DNA of 64,000 nucleotides from Sphingobacteriales bacterium (GCA_028288165.1 JAQBOG010000039.1:62001-126000); one strand, 5' to 3'. Shown: positions 1 to 7,869, counted from the stretch's first letter. The notes: generated by a model not told the origin, from the sequence alone. Program-made: numbers and translations.

Positions 1-226
1 AAACCTCTTTTGATTTATCGAAAATTGCATTAGCCCCGTGATTTTCATATACGTTTTTTAAAAAGTTAGTAAGTTCAATCCCGGTAGGCACTGTTTCCGT
101 AAACTCAATAAAATTTGCGAATAAATAATATACTTGAAGCAGGTAATCCCTTTCAGGGAATAGAACATTATCCAACTCAAAAATGAAAGCCTTCTTGGCA
201 GGATTTAGGTCTCCGTATGTTAGCAT
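1..226 (-). CDS. HAD-like protein, N-terminal part (cut by window edge)
   Basis: Reading leftwards from an ATG at 226 the frame stays open to the window edge for about 75 codons. Residues 14-24 read FIFELDNVLFP, which matches the first HAD motif (usually FDLDNTLFP), so this looks like a HAD-superfamily phosphatase or a relative. The nucleophile Asp is replaced by Glu, while the second Asp of the motif is kept. The ATG overlaps the TAA of the upstream gene by one base (TAATG), so the two are probably translationally coupled and transcribed with the LolD-type gene. The catalytic motifs III and IV lie outside the window, so activity cannot be judged. Confidence 0.7.
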   Translation of the reverse strand, partial: MLTYGDLNPAKKAFIFELDNVLFPERDYLLQVYYLFANFIEFTETVPTGIELTNFLKNVYENHGANAIFDKSKEV

Positions 227-714
227 TATATCGTAAATAAGGTGAGTTTAATTTCATCATTATGAAAAGTGAAATTAAATATCCCATTCATTTGTTCTTG
301 GGGTATGGGTAACTCTGCAGGGAAATTACCACCTGTTATTTTATTATCCTCCAAAACAATCACATTACTCGTATCATAGGTAGAATCGCCTGCATATTGG
401 TTTAACCATTGTTGATCAGGGATTACTAAAGTTATTCCATATTCGGCAAATAAAATTGCTGCTTCCGATAATGCAAAAACTTCCGTTTTATGAAGTGGAT
501 ACACTTTTGATACTTGATGATCCAAACAAACGCTCAACAGTTCATGCGCATAAGTAGGTGCATCACCTTGCGGGATTTTTATAAATTTCCGTGAAGAGGA
601 CGGTAGTTGTGGTAAGTCTTGATGATCTGCAAAAATAATGATATCACCCTTAACATACTGTTGTAAGCGATAAGCTTTAGCATCTGACGCTCCGGTAATT
701 AGTATAGAAGTCAT
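226..714 (-). CDS. Uncharacterised protein with Rossmann-like N-terminus
   Basis: This is a 162-residue protein that I do not recognise. The start MTSILITGASDAKAYRLQQY, followed by a strand ending in IIIFADH, resembles the nucleotide-fold domain that precedes ATP-grasp domains in carbamoyl-phosphate-synthase-like proteins. No ATP-grasp domain follows, so the protein is either a stand-alone pre-ATP-grasp domain or unrelated. It has no signal peptide or membrane segment. Its start lies one base after the stop of the LolD-type gene, and its stop overlaps the ATG of the HAD-like gene, so the three form one operon. A joint role with the HAD-like protein is inference from coupling only. Confidence 0.65.
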   Translation of the reverse strand: MTSILITGASDAKAYRLQQYVKGDIIIFADHQDLPQLPSSSRKFIKIPQGDAPTYAHELLSVCLDHQVSKVYPLHKTEVFALSEAAILFAEYGITLVIPDQQWLNQYAGDSTYDTSNVIVLEDNKITGGNFPAELPIPQEQMNGIFNFTFHNDEIKLTLFTI

Positions 715-715
715 G

Positions 716-1372
716 TTAATTAGTTATAATCTGTCCGTCTTTCATGAAAATTTTTCTGTCGGCTAAATTCGCCAGATTTTCATTATGCGTTACAATAATA
801 AAAGTTTGATTTAAACGATTTCGTAGATCAACAAACAAATTATGCAAGCTTTCAGCATTGGCCGAATCAAGATTGCCCGATGGCTCATCAGCCAAAATAA
901 TGGAAGGATTATTTATCATTGCCCTGGCAACGGCCACACGCTGCTGCTCTCCACCCGAAAGTTCAGATGGTTTATGATTTGCTCTGCTTTCAAGGCCAAG
1001 TAAATCCAGCAATTTCATTGCCCGGTGTTCTGCATCTTTCTTACTTGTTTTAGCGATATAAGCCGGAATGCAAATATTTTCGATAGCAGTAAACTCTGGC
1101 AAAAGATGATGAAATTGGAATATAAAACCAATATTTTCATTTCTAAAAGCACTTAATTTTTTATGGGATAAAGAGTTTATCGATACCCCCTTTATTTCTA
1201 CGATGCCAAAATCAGGTTTGTCTAGCGTACCAATAATATGTAACAATGTACTTTTACCAGCACCCGAGGCACCAACAATCGTAATAATTTCGCCTGTTTC
1301 AACTTCCAGGTTTACACCTTTTAGAATTTGCAAACTCCCGTAAGATTTTTTGATATCCTTGGCTTTTAGCAT
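716..1372 (-). CDS. lolD: LolD-type ABC transporter ATP-binding protein
   Basis: This is a 218-residue ABC ATPase of the MacB/LolD type. It shows Walker [10 protein letters not shown] at about residues 34-42, a Q-loop (FIFQFHHL), the signature LSGGEQQR, Walker [13 protein letters not shown] and the switch His in IIVTHNEN. LolD powers release of lipoproteins from the inner membrane with LolC/E-type permeases, and both the length and the EPSGNLD motif fit. No permease gene lies nearby, so the partner must be encoded elsewhere. The related FtsE and MacB ATPases cannot be fully excluded. It is the first gene of the three-gene minus-strand operon. Confidence 0.8.
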   Translation of the reverse strand: MLKAKDIKKSYGSLQILKGVNLEVETGEIITIVGASGAGKSTLLHIIGTLDKPDFGIVEIKGVSINSLSHKKLSAFRNENIGFIFQFHHLLPEFTAIENICIPAYIAKTSKKDAEHRAMKLLDLLGLESRANHKPSELSGGEQQRVAVARAMINNPSIILADEPSGNLDSANAESLHNLFVDLRNRLNQTFIIVTHNENLANLADRKIFMKDGQIITN

Positions 1373-1528
1373 ATCGCGAAGATAATAAAGTATGCTAAAT
1401 CAAATACATATACAGCCATGTAAATAACAGAAGTGTTATTCGCGATTATCCGGATTTAAGCGGAACCGTACCAAGGCAGTTATGACAGATAACTAAACTC
1501 AATTAGTGATATTCTAAAAAATAGTGAT

Positions 1529-1637
1529 TTGGGCGTTCGGGCGGGCTGTACGTTACAATCTTTTTTGCCGCACCCTCCACTGCGTTTCAGGGACGGCAAA
1601 AAAGGATTTTCACTGCCATCTAACGCAAAACCTAGCA
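1529..1637 (+). repeat. Dispersed intergenic repeat, copy 1
   Basis: This copy starts TTGGGCGTTCGGGCGGGCT, then GTTACAATC, then a hairpin whose arms are CTTTTTTGCC and GGCAAAAAAGG, then GATTTTCAC and finally TAACGCAAAACCTAGCA. The ends carry a short inverted repeat (GGCGTT and AACGC). The hairpin loop is longer here than in the other five copies. It lies between convergent-facing non-coding flanks of lolD and ubiX. It explains the apparent short plus-strand reading frame in this region, which is not a gene. Confidence 0.85.
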
Positions 1638-1711
1638 AACCTAAACAAATCTCTTAAAGAATCTTTCTTGATCCTAATCGTAAATTTAACAGGGTTTAGG
1701 TTATTAATGAA

Positions 1712-2275
1712 CTATTCACCCCAGCGATAAGACTCATTTTCAAAACCTGCCAAATCCAAAACTCTGTTAATAACAGTAGCAGCTACCTCTTCCATGGTTT
1801 TTGGCAAACTGTAAAATGACGGATTAGCTGGACAAATTATCCCTCCAGCCTCCATCACAGTTTTCATGTTATTTATATGAATAAGACTAAAAGGAGTTTC
1901 TCTGGCTACCAAAATCAATCTTCTACGCTCTTTTAATATTACATCAGCAGCTCGGGTAGTCAAATCATTTGATATACCTGAGGCGATACGACCAAGTGTA
2001 CCCATAGAGCAAGGGCAAATGATCATGGTTTCGTACCCAGCAGACCCAGATGCAAAAGGTGCTGCAAAATTGCTCTTCTCATAAAACTTAAAATCGTAAT
2101 TTGAAAAGTCGCTTGTACCAAGTTCAAACTTCCAAACATCTTTCGCATTATCTGACATTACCACCCCGATCTCCTCTATTTGAGATTGTAACTTCAATAA
2201 CTTGTCAAATAAAACTTTTGCGTAAATGGCTCCACTTGCACCCGAAACAGCAACAACGATTTTCTTTTTTTGCAT
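1712..2275 (-). CDS. ubiX: Flavin prenyltransferase UbiX
   Basis: This is a 187-residue UbiX/Pad1-type protein. It transfers a dimethylallyl group to FMN to make the prenyl-FMN cofactor used by UbiD-type decarboxylases. The N-terminal VVAVSGASGAIYAKVLFDKL is the typical flavin-binding start, and the family motifs CPCSMGTLGRIASGISNDL, RAADVILKERRRLILVARETPFS and HINNMKTVMEAGGIICPANP are present. I chose the ATG at 2275, directly before QKKKIVVAVSGASG. A longer frame from 2368 would add 31 residues translated from a structured terminator and is unlikely. The RNA element just upstream may control it. No UbiD gene is in the window. Confidence 0.92.
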   Translation of the reverse strand: MQKKKIVVAVSGASGAIYAKVLFDKLLKLQSQIEEIGVVMSDNAKDVWKFELGTSDFSNYDFKFYEKSNFAAPFASGSAGYETMIICPCSMGTLGRIASGISNDLTTRAADVILKERRRLILVARETPFSLIHINNMKTVMEAGGIICPANPSFYSLPKTMEEVAATVINRVLDLAGFENESYRWGE

Positions 2276-2298
2276 AACCAAATAAAGGATTAAAAATA

Positions 2299-2367
2299 AA
2301 AAAAGGGCCGAATACAAGTATTCGACCCTACATCTACCTATGAAAAACATGCCCTTTTGGGAGGGCA
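2299..2367 (-). ncRNA. Structured RNA element, copy A (candidate sRNA or ubiX leader)
   Basis: Read on the minus strand this is a hairpin at 2352-2367 (arms GCCC and GGGC, extendable with wobble pairs), then a single-stranded linker containing CATAGGTAGATG, then a 12-bp hairpin at 2305-2330 (AGGGTCGAATAC with GTATTCGGCCCT, one G-U pair), then seven U. The last part is a near-ideal Rho-independent terminator. A TACATTTG box ends just before the first hairpin, so a transcript of about 69 nt is predicted. It ends 24 nt before the ubiX ATG, so it could be a free sRNA or an attenuating leader. I do not recognise it as a known RNA family. Confidence 0.6.
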
Positions 2368-2371
2368 CAAC

Positions 2372-2379
2372 AAATGTAC
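2372..2379 (-). promoter_or_regulatory. -7 box for RNA element A
   Basis: The minus strand reads TACATTTG, an exact match to the Bacteroidota -7 consensus TAnnTTTG. TTTT lies 20 nt upstream, where TTTG is expected. The predicted start is near 2367, the first base of the first hairpin of copy A. Confidence 0.5.
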
Positions 2380-2534
2380 ATATTTAAAATCAACGCATAA
2401 AATTTATTTTGAGATTCAGTTCAATTATCTAATACAAATTAACCTCATTATCAATTATTTAAACACCATTCCCGATTCAGAAGGACGACAGTTATGAGAA
2501 GTAAATTTCGTCTACCAAAATGGTAAACTTCTCG

Positions 2535-2604
2535 AAAAAAAGGGCCGAATAATAAATATTCGACCCTATATCTACCTATGAAAACATGTCCTTTGAGAAA
2601 GGAC
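2535..2604 (-). ncRNA. Structured RNA element, copy B (tandem paralogue of copy A)
   Basis: It has the same layout as copy A: hairpin GTCCTTT...AAAGGAC at 2588-2604, linker containing CATAGGTAGATA, terminator hairpin at 2541-2567 (AGGGTCGAATA with TATTCGGCCCT) and seven U. Relative to copy A, the second pair of the first stem changes from C-G to T-A on both sides, a compensatory change, while the linker and the terminator base are conserved. A further inverted repeat (GAGAAGT at 2496-2502, ACTTCTC at 2527-2533) follows. No exact TAnnTTTG box was found; TATGCTTTG lies upstream with one base too many. Confidence 0.5.
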
Positions 2605-2844
2605 AAATAAAATCAAACAAAGCATATGCCATCATTAAAAAATGTCCTTTTTGCCTAGCTAAGGCACTTACTTATCAGTTAATATTAAATATGTAGAAAC
2701 AATTACTCAAAAAGCGTAGAATAAATTTCTCAATACCACCTATTTGTGCAACAATTATCTTTTATCGACAGCTTAAATAAAATACTTAAAATGAGGGGTT
2801 TGTATCTCAATAACCTGCGGTTTTAAGCAAATGCCCATAAACAA

Positions 2845-2873
2845 AAAAAGCTTTCCTTTTAAGGAAAGCTTTT
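2845..2873. terminator. Bidirectional terminator of the truncated tRNA locus
   Basis: AAAAGCTTTCC and GGAAAGCTTTT form a strong stem with A and T runs on both sides. On the minus strand it follows the tRNA 3' scrap by a few bases, which is where a tRNA terminator normally sits. Confidence 0.75.
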
Positions 2874-2876
2874 AGG

Positions 2877-2901
2877 TGGATGGATGTGCAGAATTCGAAC
2901 C
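2877..2901 (-). pseudogene. 3' remnant of a tRNA gene
   Basis: On the minus strand the sequence reads GGTTCGAATTCTGC, then ACATCCA, T and CCA. This matches a T-loop (TTCGAAT), the 3' strand of the T-stem (TCTGC), a 7-nt acceptor strand, a discriminator base and an encoded CCA. The expected 5' T-stem, anticodon arm, D arm and acceptor 5' strand are absent. A terminator follows directly. It is therefore the 3' end of a tRNA gene whose body has been lost, as is common at integration or excision points. It does not match the 3' end of the tRNA-His gene further right. The isoacceptor cannot be told. Confidence 0.6.
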
Positions 2902-3178
2902 GTTTTGTGGATCAATTGATTGAAATCGGCAATTTTCAAAAATTCTTAAAAAGGATTGAGCTATATTATTTTATAATCGGACTCCAAATTTCTCTAAACC
3001 TTCCGACGGATATCGGGGAAACTGCAACTTAATTAAAACAAGAAGAACGGCTTCTTTAGTCCAGCACTATGATTCATTTATTACGCATTTAGAAAGGATG
3101 GTTTTAATCATAGAAGTATCATTGCATTCGCTTAGAGCTGTTTTCAGATTAAGAAAAATAAGAGTATTGGACTCTGTG

Positions 3179-4606
3179 TCAATAATTAGCTTCGACCGGC
3201 AATTGTTTAACCGCCCTTTTTGGAAGCAGGTACAACATATATGCCACTAAGACTAGGCACACTATACTCGCGGAAAGACTATATTCAAACGCTTTGGAAT
3301 AGTCAATACTTCTTTTGTTATCGTCAAGAACATAATAAAACACCCCGCCTAGAATGCTAATCCCCAAAGCAGAAGCGGTTTGTTGAAAGGTAGAGAACAC
3401 TCCCGCAGCAACTCCTGCAAACTTTTCAGGAATGCTGTTTAAACAAATGGTTAAAAGTGATGGCAACACAAGACCATTCCCAAGACCGTAAAGACCGATT
3501 AGCAAGTGTATATTCAGGCTGCTAACATATGTTTTAAAAAATAAAATCTGTAGTATGAACGAGAGTAGTATAATTAAAAGCCCGGCCTGTAATACACGCT
3601 TTCCATACTTTACAATCAGCTTTGCGGCGACTATGGACGATATCATAAATAAAATTGCGTGGAAAACGAAATAAATACCGCATTCTAGAGATGATATACC
3701 CAAGCCGTTTTGCAAATAAACAGCACTTATTAATAAAAATGAAGTATGCATCATAAAGTGAAATAAAACGGCCAGTAATCCAATATTAAACTCTTTTATA
3801 TTAAAAAGGCTGGTATCCATCAATGGGATTCTTCCAAGCAGCAGCTTTCGGCGTTGGATATATATGAAATAGCCTCCCATAACCACCGATAAGACAAGTA
3901 AACAAACGCTCCATAGCGGCCACCCCGCTTCACGTCCCTGAGTTAGCGGATAGATAAGGAAGGCGAGTGCAAGGGTTAGTATGACAGATCCTGAGTAGTC
4001 GAAATCTTGCCGAGTATCTTTTTCTGTTTCATTTAGAAACTTTCCAATAGCCCATAATGCCACAATGCCGACCGGTAAGTTAATTAAAAATATTAGCCGC
4101 CAGCCTGCAATACCCCATTCAGTATCAACAAGATATCCGCCTAATATTTGGCCAATAATGGCCGCAATACTTAAGGTGATGCCATACCATCCTATAGCTT
4201 TTGCTCTTTCCTTAGGATCTTTAAATAATATTTGAATAAAAGCAATGGATTGTGGAACCATAAAGGAAGAACTTATGCCTTGAAAAAACCGCATTATATC
4301 TAGTTGAACAGCTGTTTGAGAGAGTCCGCAGAGACAAGAAGTTAAAGTGAATAAAAACATACCCCAGAAAAAGACCTTCTTCTTACCCAAATAGTCTCCT
4401 GCTCTTCCACCGATGATCAAAAAAGATGCGCTGCCAAGCAAGTATCCTGCTATAATCAATTGAACTTCGCTATTGGTAGCATGAATCGCTTTTTCTATGC
4501 CAGGAATTGCCATATTAATAATAAATATGTCGATAACGTAAAGCAAAGGAGCAGATAAAACCACAAGCAGCGTAAACCACCTGCGGTTACTTTTTTTAAT
4601 ATCCAT
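3179..4606 (-). CDS. MFS multidrug exporter, DHA2/QacA-EmrB type
   Basis: This is a 475-residue, strongly hydrophobic membrane protein with about 14 predicted helices, the number typical of the DHA2 proton-coupled drug exporters. After helix 2 it has GGRAGDYLGKKKVFFWG, the MFS motif A loop, and DIMRFFQGISSSFMVPQS, typical of the EmrB/QacA group, follows. It presumably expels cationic or lipophilic compounds across the inner membrane; the substrate cannot be read from sequence. It starts 21 nt after the Ada-type gene, so the two are probably one transcript. No regulator gene is adjacent. Confidence 0.85.
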   Translation of the reverse strand: MDIKKSNRRWFTLLVVLSAPLLYVIDIFIINMAIPGIEKAIHATNSEVQLIIAGYLLGSASFLIIGGRAGDYLGKKKVFFWGMFLFTLTSCLCGLSQTAVQLDIMRFFQGISSSFMVPQSIAFIQILFKDPKERAKAIGWYGITLSIAAIIGQILGGYLVDTEWGIAGWRLIFLINLPVGIVALWAIGKFLNETEKDTRQDFDYSGSVILTLALAFLIYPLTQGREAGWPLWSVCLLVLSVVMGGYFIYIQRRKLLLGRIPLMDTSLFNIKEFNIGLLAVLFHFMMHTSFLLISAVYLQNGLGISSLECGIYFVFHAILFMISSIVAAKLIVKYGKRVLQAGLLIILLSFILQILFFKTYVSSLNIHLLIGLYGLGNGLVLPSLLTICLNSIPEKFAGVAAGVFSTFQQTASALGISILGGVFYYVLDDNKRSIDYSKAFEYSLSASIVCLVLVAYMLYLLPKRAVKQLPVEANY

Positions 4607-4627
4607 GAATTTTAGATTAAATAGAGA

Positions 4628-5692
4628 TTAGTAAAGAAGTCCGGTCGGATTATCAGTAGAGTTTGATCTTTCCAGATCAAGCAACCATTTCTTGCGCCAA
4701 ACTCCGCCACCGTAACCGGTAAGGTTTCCATTTTCACCTATTACACGATGGCAGGGTATTAAAATGGAAATTCTGTTCACTCCGTTTGCATTGCCAACAG
4801 CACGTAGCGCTGCAGGTTTGTTTAACGCAACGGCCTGTTGTTTGTAAGAGCGGGTTTCTCCATACGGTATAGTTTGTAACGCTTGCCATACAGCTTTCTG
4901 AAAAACTGAACCGGGAGCAGACAGCGGAACGGTAAACTCTTTCCTTTTCCCATCAAAATACTCATCCAACTCTTGCTTCAGTAAATTAGAGAAAACGTTG
5001 TGCCCTTGTATGATGGTGGCGTTCAGTATTTTCGCTAACCCTTTTAGTTCGGTCTCCAACATCTTGCGGTCAGTAAATTCCAATAGGCAAATACCTTCTT
5101 CAATAGCACAGGCTATCATAGTCCCAAGAGGTGTTTCAAGCCTGGTCATAGTAATGACTCTCTTATCCTTGCTATTGACCGGAGAAACTCCAAAAATGGA
5201 TTTAAATGAGTCTGTAAAACCACTTATTGACTCATATCCCGATTCAAAAGCAACGGATGCTATCGGTTCGCCCCTCTGGATTTTTTTAAAAGCAGTATTA
5301 ATACGAAACATTCGTTGATAGGCATGAAAGGTTATTCCATGATTCTTAAGAAACCACCTTCGGATCGCACTTGGCTCTATTCCTTTTTTAATCAAATCCC
5401 AATCTTTAAATTTTAAAACAGGATTTTTGTTTAATTCTTCAATAATCTTCTGGATATATTGTGGCGTTTCTCCAATTTTTTCTAAGGGATGACAAATTTT
5501 GCATGGTCTATAGCCTTTCAATATTGCTTCACGAGTAGATTTAAGAAATTCAACGTTTTCTATTTTTGGTTTTCGAGCAGTACAGGTTGGCCTGCAAAAT
5601 ATGCCGGTTGTTTTAACTGCCGTTATAAATGTTCCTTCAAAACTTACGTCTTTTTCGACAATAGCTTGGTACATGGTTTCTTCACTTAGCAT
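4628..5692 (-). CDS. ada: Ada-type alkylation repair protein and methyltransferase
   Basis: This 354-residue protein has the three-part Ada layout. Residues about 1-75 form the zinc domain with Cys33, Cys37, Cys64 and Cys67 (FCRPTC and CKIC), where Cys33 would accept methyl groups from phosphotriesters. Residues about 80-175 form an AraC-type helix-turn-helix (SVAFESGYESISGFTDSFK). Residues about 180-340 form the O6-methylguanine methyltransferase, with the active Cys314 in PCHRV. In the family, methylation of the N-terminal domain turns the protein into an activator of its own operon. The downstream MFS gene could be a target; that is inference. Confidence 0.92.
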   Translation of the reverse strand: MLSEETMYQAIVEKDVSFEGTFITAVKTTGIFCRPTCTARKPKIENVEFLKSTREAILKGYRPCKICHPLEKIGETPQYIQKIIEELNKNPVLKFKDWDLIKKGIEPSAIRRWFLKNHGITFHAYQRMFRINTAFKKIQRGEPIASVAFESGYESISGFTDSFKSIFGVSPVNSKDKRVITMTRLETPLGTMIACAIEEGICLLEFTDRKMLETELKGLAKILNATIIQGHNVFSNLLKQELDEYFDGKRKEFTVPLSAPGSVFQKAVWQALQTIPYGETRSYKQQAVALNKPAALRAVGNANGVNRISILIPCHRVIGENGNLTGYGGGVWRKKWLLDLERSNSTDNPTGLLY

Positions 5693-6119
5693 TCGATATT
5701 CTTTTCATCAAAGGTATTCCAGCAACCGGGCGCACGCAACCGAAAACTTAACAACTATTTTTTAATTCTATAGCTACCATTTCTTCATGACACTTTCTCT
5801 CCTCGTTCTGATGGATTATCCTTCGTGGTTTTTTGAAGTAGGATGAAATTATTATTAGATCGCGGCTCAAATGACGAGGGGAGTGTGCTTGCTGTTAAGA
5901 AGAGCATCGAAGCTGGACTTAACTTACCGTAAGTTCGACTATCAATGTGCTTCAAACTTTGTTTCTATATAACATTTCTATACGAGTTTACAGTAACTCC
6001 AGAAGTAACAGAATTATTTAAGCTAATTATCCTACACAATCCCTTAAAAGCAGGTTCTGAAGGTGGCCTCATGCCTTTTAATACGTTAAAAAGTGTGTCG
6101 GAGTTGTGTCGGAAAACAG
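5693..6119. other. Gene-poor interval between ada and tRNA-His
   Basis: I see no convincing gene here. Short frames on both strands run into the tRNA gene or have no start context and no family resemblance. Near 6090-6115 there is a short direct repeat (GTGTCGGA twice, 3 bases apart), which could be a trace of an integration site, but nothing confirms this. The ada promoter should lie at the left end; no exact TAnnTTTG box was found. Confidence 0.5.
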
Positions 6120-6147
6120 AAAAAGCAGGCTTATTTGCCTGCTTTTT
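6120..6147 (-). terminator. Terminator of tRNA-His
   Basis: An 11-bp stem AAAAAGCAGGC / GCCTGCTTTTT with a 6-nt loop, starting 8 bases after the 3' end of the tRNA on the minus strand. It ends in a T run. Confidence 0.8.
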
Positions 6148-6154
6148 GGTATTG

Positions 6155-6229
6155 GGTAAATGATGGGGCTCGAACCCACGACCCTCGGTACCACAAACCG
6201 ATGCTCTAACCAACTGAGCTACATCTACC
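6155..6229 (-). tRNA. tRNA-His (anticodon GTG)
   Basis: On the minus strand the cloverleaf is complete. The acceptor GTAGATG pairs with CATTTAC (one G-U), and the extra 5' G pairs with C73, which is the identity mark of tRNA-His. The D arm is GCTCAGTTGGTTAGAGC. The anticodon stem TCGGT/ACCGA holds loop TTGTGGT with anticodon GTG. The T arm is GTGGG-TTCGAGC-CCCAT. The CCA end is not encoded (CAA follows C73). Confidence 0.95.
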
Positions 6230-6516
6230 GTTTTGAGTGTTTGCAAAAGTAACTATTTATGGCTACTTCACAAACTTTTTGAAAATAGATTTTTCATTTG
6301 AATAGCTTTTTTAAACCTCATACTTCTATCCTATTGATATTCACCTAAGTTATGATGCTCATACTTGTTATTTTTTGGTAACAATGATTTAGATGTTTAA
6401 ACTACAAAATTTACAACAATCAGTACCTGATGAATTTGGAGTCAACTAACGGTTTTGTTAATCCGGATACTACAGCAACAAGAACAAAATCTTAATATTG
6501 CAGCTTATTATTTACA

Positions 6517-6987
6517 ATGATTGAATTATTTACTGATGGCGCTTCAAGCGGAAATCCTGGCCCCGGAGGCTTTGGAGTGATCCTCCGATCTGGCAGTCAC
6601 TATAAAGAAATATCCGCTGGCTTCAGAAAAACAACTAACAACCGTATGGAATTGATGGCTGTAATTGTTGGTTTGGAGGCGATTAAGAAACCTGGGCAGG
6701 CTGTAATGATTTATAGTGATTCAAAATATGTCATTGATTCAGTCGAAAAAAAATGGGTATTCGGCTGGGTAAAAAAAGGTTTTGCAGGCAAGAAAAATAA
6801 AGATCTTTGGCTTAGATTTCTAACCGTCTACAGTTTACACAATGTTAAATTCACCTGGGTAAAGGGTCATGCCGGACACCCCGAAAATGAACGTTGCGAT
6901 GTTTTAGCTGTAGAGGCTGCCAAACAACGTGAATTGTTTATAGATGAGATATTTGAGTTAGAAAATCAAAAAGGAAGTTTTTTCTAA
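6517..6987 (+). CDS. rnhA: Ribonuclease HI
   Basis: This 156-residue enzyme cleaves the RNA strand of RNA-DNA hybrids during replication and R-loop removal. All catalytic residues are visible: Asp7 (LFTDGASSGNPGPGGFG), Glu45 (NNRMELMA), Asp68 (IYSDSKYVIDS) and Asp128, with His118 in WVKGHAGHPENERCD. The basic handle region (WVFGWVKKGFAGKKNKDLW) is present, so it is the canonical type HI. It stands alone between tRNA-His and a small unknown gene. Confidence 0.95.
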   Translation: MIELFTDGASSGNPGPGGFGVILRSGSHYKEISAGFRKTTNNRMELMAVIVGLEAIKKPGQAVMIYSDSKYVIDSVEKKWVFGWVKKGFAGKKNKDLWLRFLTVYSLHNVKFTWVKGHAGHPENERCDVLAVEAAKQRELFIDEIFELENQKGSFF

Positions 6988-7072
6988 TACCCATCAATGT
7001 GAACTAATTGCATATTTAGCATAACCTTTCTGAGATAGTTTACGTTTAAAGGTAATTCAAACTTGTTTTTAG

Positions 7073-7330
7073 ATGTACAACAAAGAGTTATTCGAGAAGA
7101 TCCTACAGAAAGAAGGTGCCGTTGACGCAATTAAAGAAATATCTTATTCTTACAATATCCATAATCGCAACCAAATTAGTAAAGAGTGGAATGAAATTGA
7201 AGAGTTACTTTTAAATTTCAGCCTTAAAAGATTAAGCTTGAGCAATCAGCTTGAGCTAGAAGAAAACATAATTCGTCCTTTTGCTACTCCTGCAGCTATT
7301 GATGAATTAAAAAATTGTTTATTGAACTAA
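7073..7330 (+). CDS. Small hypothetical protein
   Basis: An 85-residue, mostly helical, charged protein (MYNKELFEKILQKEGAVDAI at the start, LELEENIIRPFATPAAIDEL near the end). It has no signal peptide, membrane segment or motif known to me. Codon use is like that of its neighbours, and it sits 85 nt after rnhA on the same strand with no terminator between them, which supports it being real and perhaps co-transcribed. Function unknown. Confidence 0.55.
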   Translation: MYNKELFEKILQKEGAVDAIKEISYSYNIHNRNQISKEWNEIEELLLNFSLKRLSLSNQLELEENIIRPFATPAAIDELKNCLLN

Positions 7331-7374
7331 ATCACAGAATCATTCAATTTTTTAAGATTCGGAAGCAATTGAGC

Positions 7375-7869
7375 TTATCTTCCGGAAAGCTCAATTATTT
7401 CCAAATCGTGTATATTTTCTTCTGTAATAGTAAACCTCATAAGAGTTCTTACCTTATGCCATCCTTGTTTCCCTGCCGCACCCGAATTAAGATGTAAACA
7501 AGATAATTTTTTATCAAACACCACTTTAAGTATATGTGAATGGCCTGAAATAAATAATTTGGGCGGCTTCGCCTGTATTTCTTTTCTTAAACTGGGAGTA
7601 TAATTTCCAGGATAACCACCGATGTGAATCATCCATACATCAACACCTTCACAAAAGAAACGGTTGCTTTCGGGGTAAACAGAACGGATATCTTGACCAT
7701 CAATATTTCCATATACACCTCGTAATGGCTTAAAGGAGGCTAGTTTATCAGCCAAGCTTAAATTACCAAAGTCCCCAGCATGCCATATCTCATCGCATAA
7801 ATCAAAATGCTTAAAAACAGCATCGTCCAAAAAACTATGGGTATCAGATATTAAACCAATGCGTTTCAT
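7375..7869 (-). CDS. YfcE/MJ0936-type metallophosphoesterase
   Basis: This 164-residue protein is a compact calcineurin-like phosphodiesterase. The two-metal site is complete: Asp9 and His11 (SDTH), Asp33 (HAGDFG), Asn55 (YGNID), His82 (IHIGG), His110 and His112 (SGHSH), followed by LNSGAAG. Family members hydrolyse phosphodiesters such as cyclic nucleotides or unknown small substrates; the physiological substrate cannot be read. Its 3' end contains one arm of an inverted repeat (TTGAGCTT at about 7368 with AAGCTCAA), probably a terminator shared with the convergent small gene. Confidence 0.9.
   Translation of the reverse strand: MKRIGLISDTHSFLDDAVFKHFDLCDEIWHAGDFGNLSLADKLASFKPLRGVYGNIDGQDIRSVYPESNRFFCEGVDVWMIHIGGYPGNYTPSLRKEIQAKPPKLFISGHSHILKVVFDKKLSCLHLNSGAAGKQGWHKVRTLMRFTITEENIHDLEIIELSGR

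Noticed and set aside
1524-1730. Plus-strand open frame of 68 codons
   Set aside because: It runs through dispersed repeat copy 1 and has no family resemblance; the same repeat elsewhere is clearly intergenic.
2276-2368. N-terminal extension of UbiX starting at 2368
   Set aside because: The extension would be translated from the hairpin-terminator element; UbiX homologues start at the Met before QKKKIVVAVSG.
2636-2665. Possible third copy of the RNA element (ATGTCCTTTTT followed by GCCTAGCTAAGGC)
   Set aside because: Only a few bases match, and the terminator hairpin and linker are missing.
2902-3178. Possible gene fragment downstream of the MFS gene (minus strand, about 40 codons ending near 3074)
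   Set aside because: There is no start codon before most of it and no recognisable similarity; too weak to call.
5945-6246. Open frames on both strands of 72-93 codons
   Set aside because: They overlap the tRNA-His gene or its terminator and have no coding character.
7315-7497. Plus-strand frame of 60 codons
   Set aside because: It is antisense to the phosphoesterase gene, whose active-site motifs are intact.
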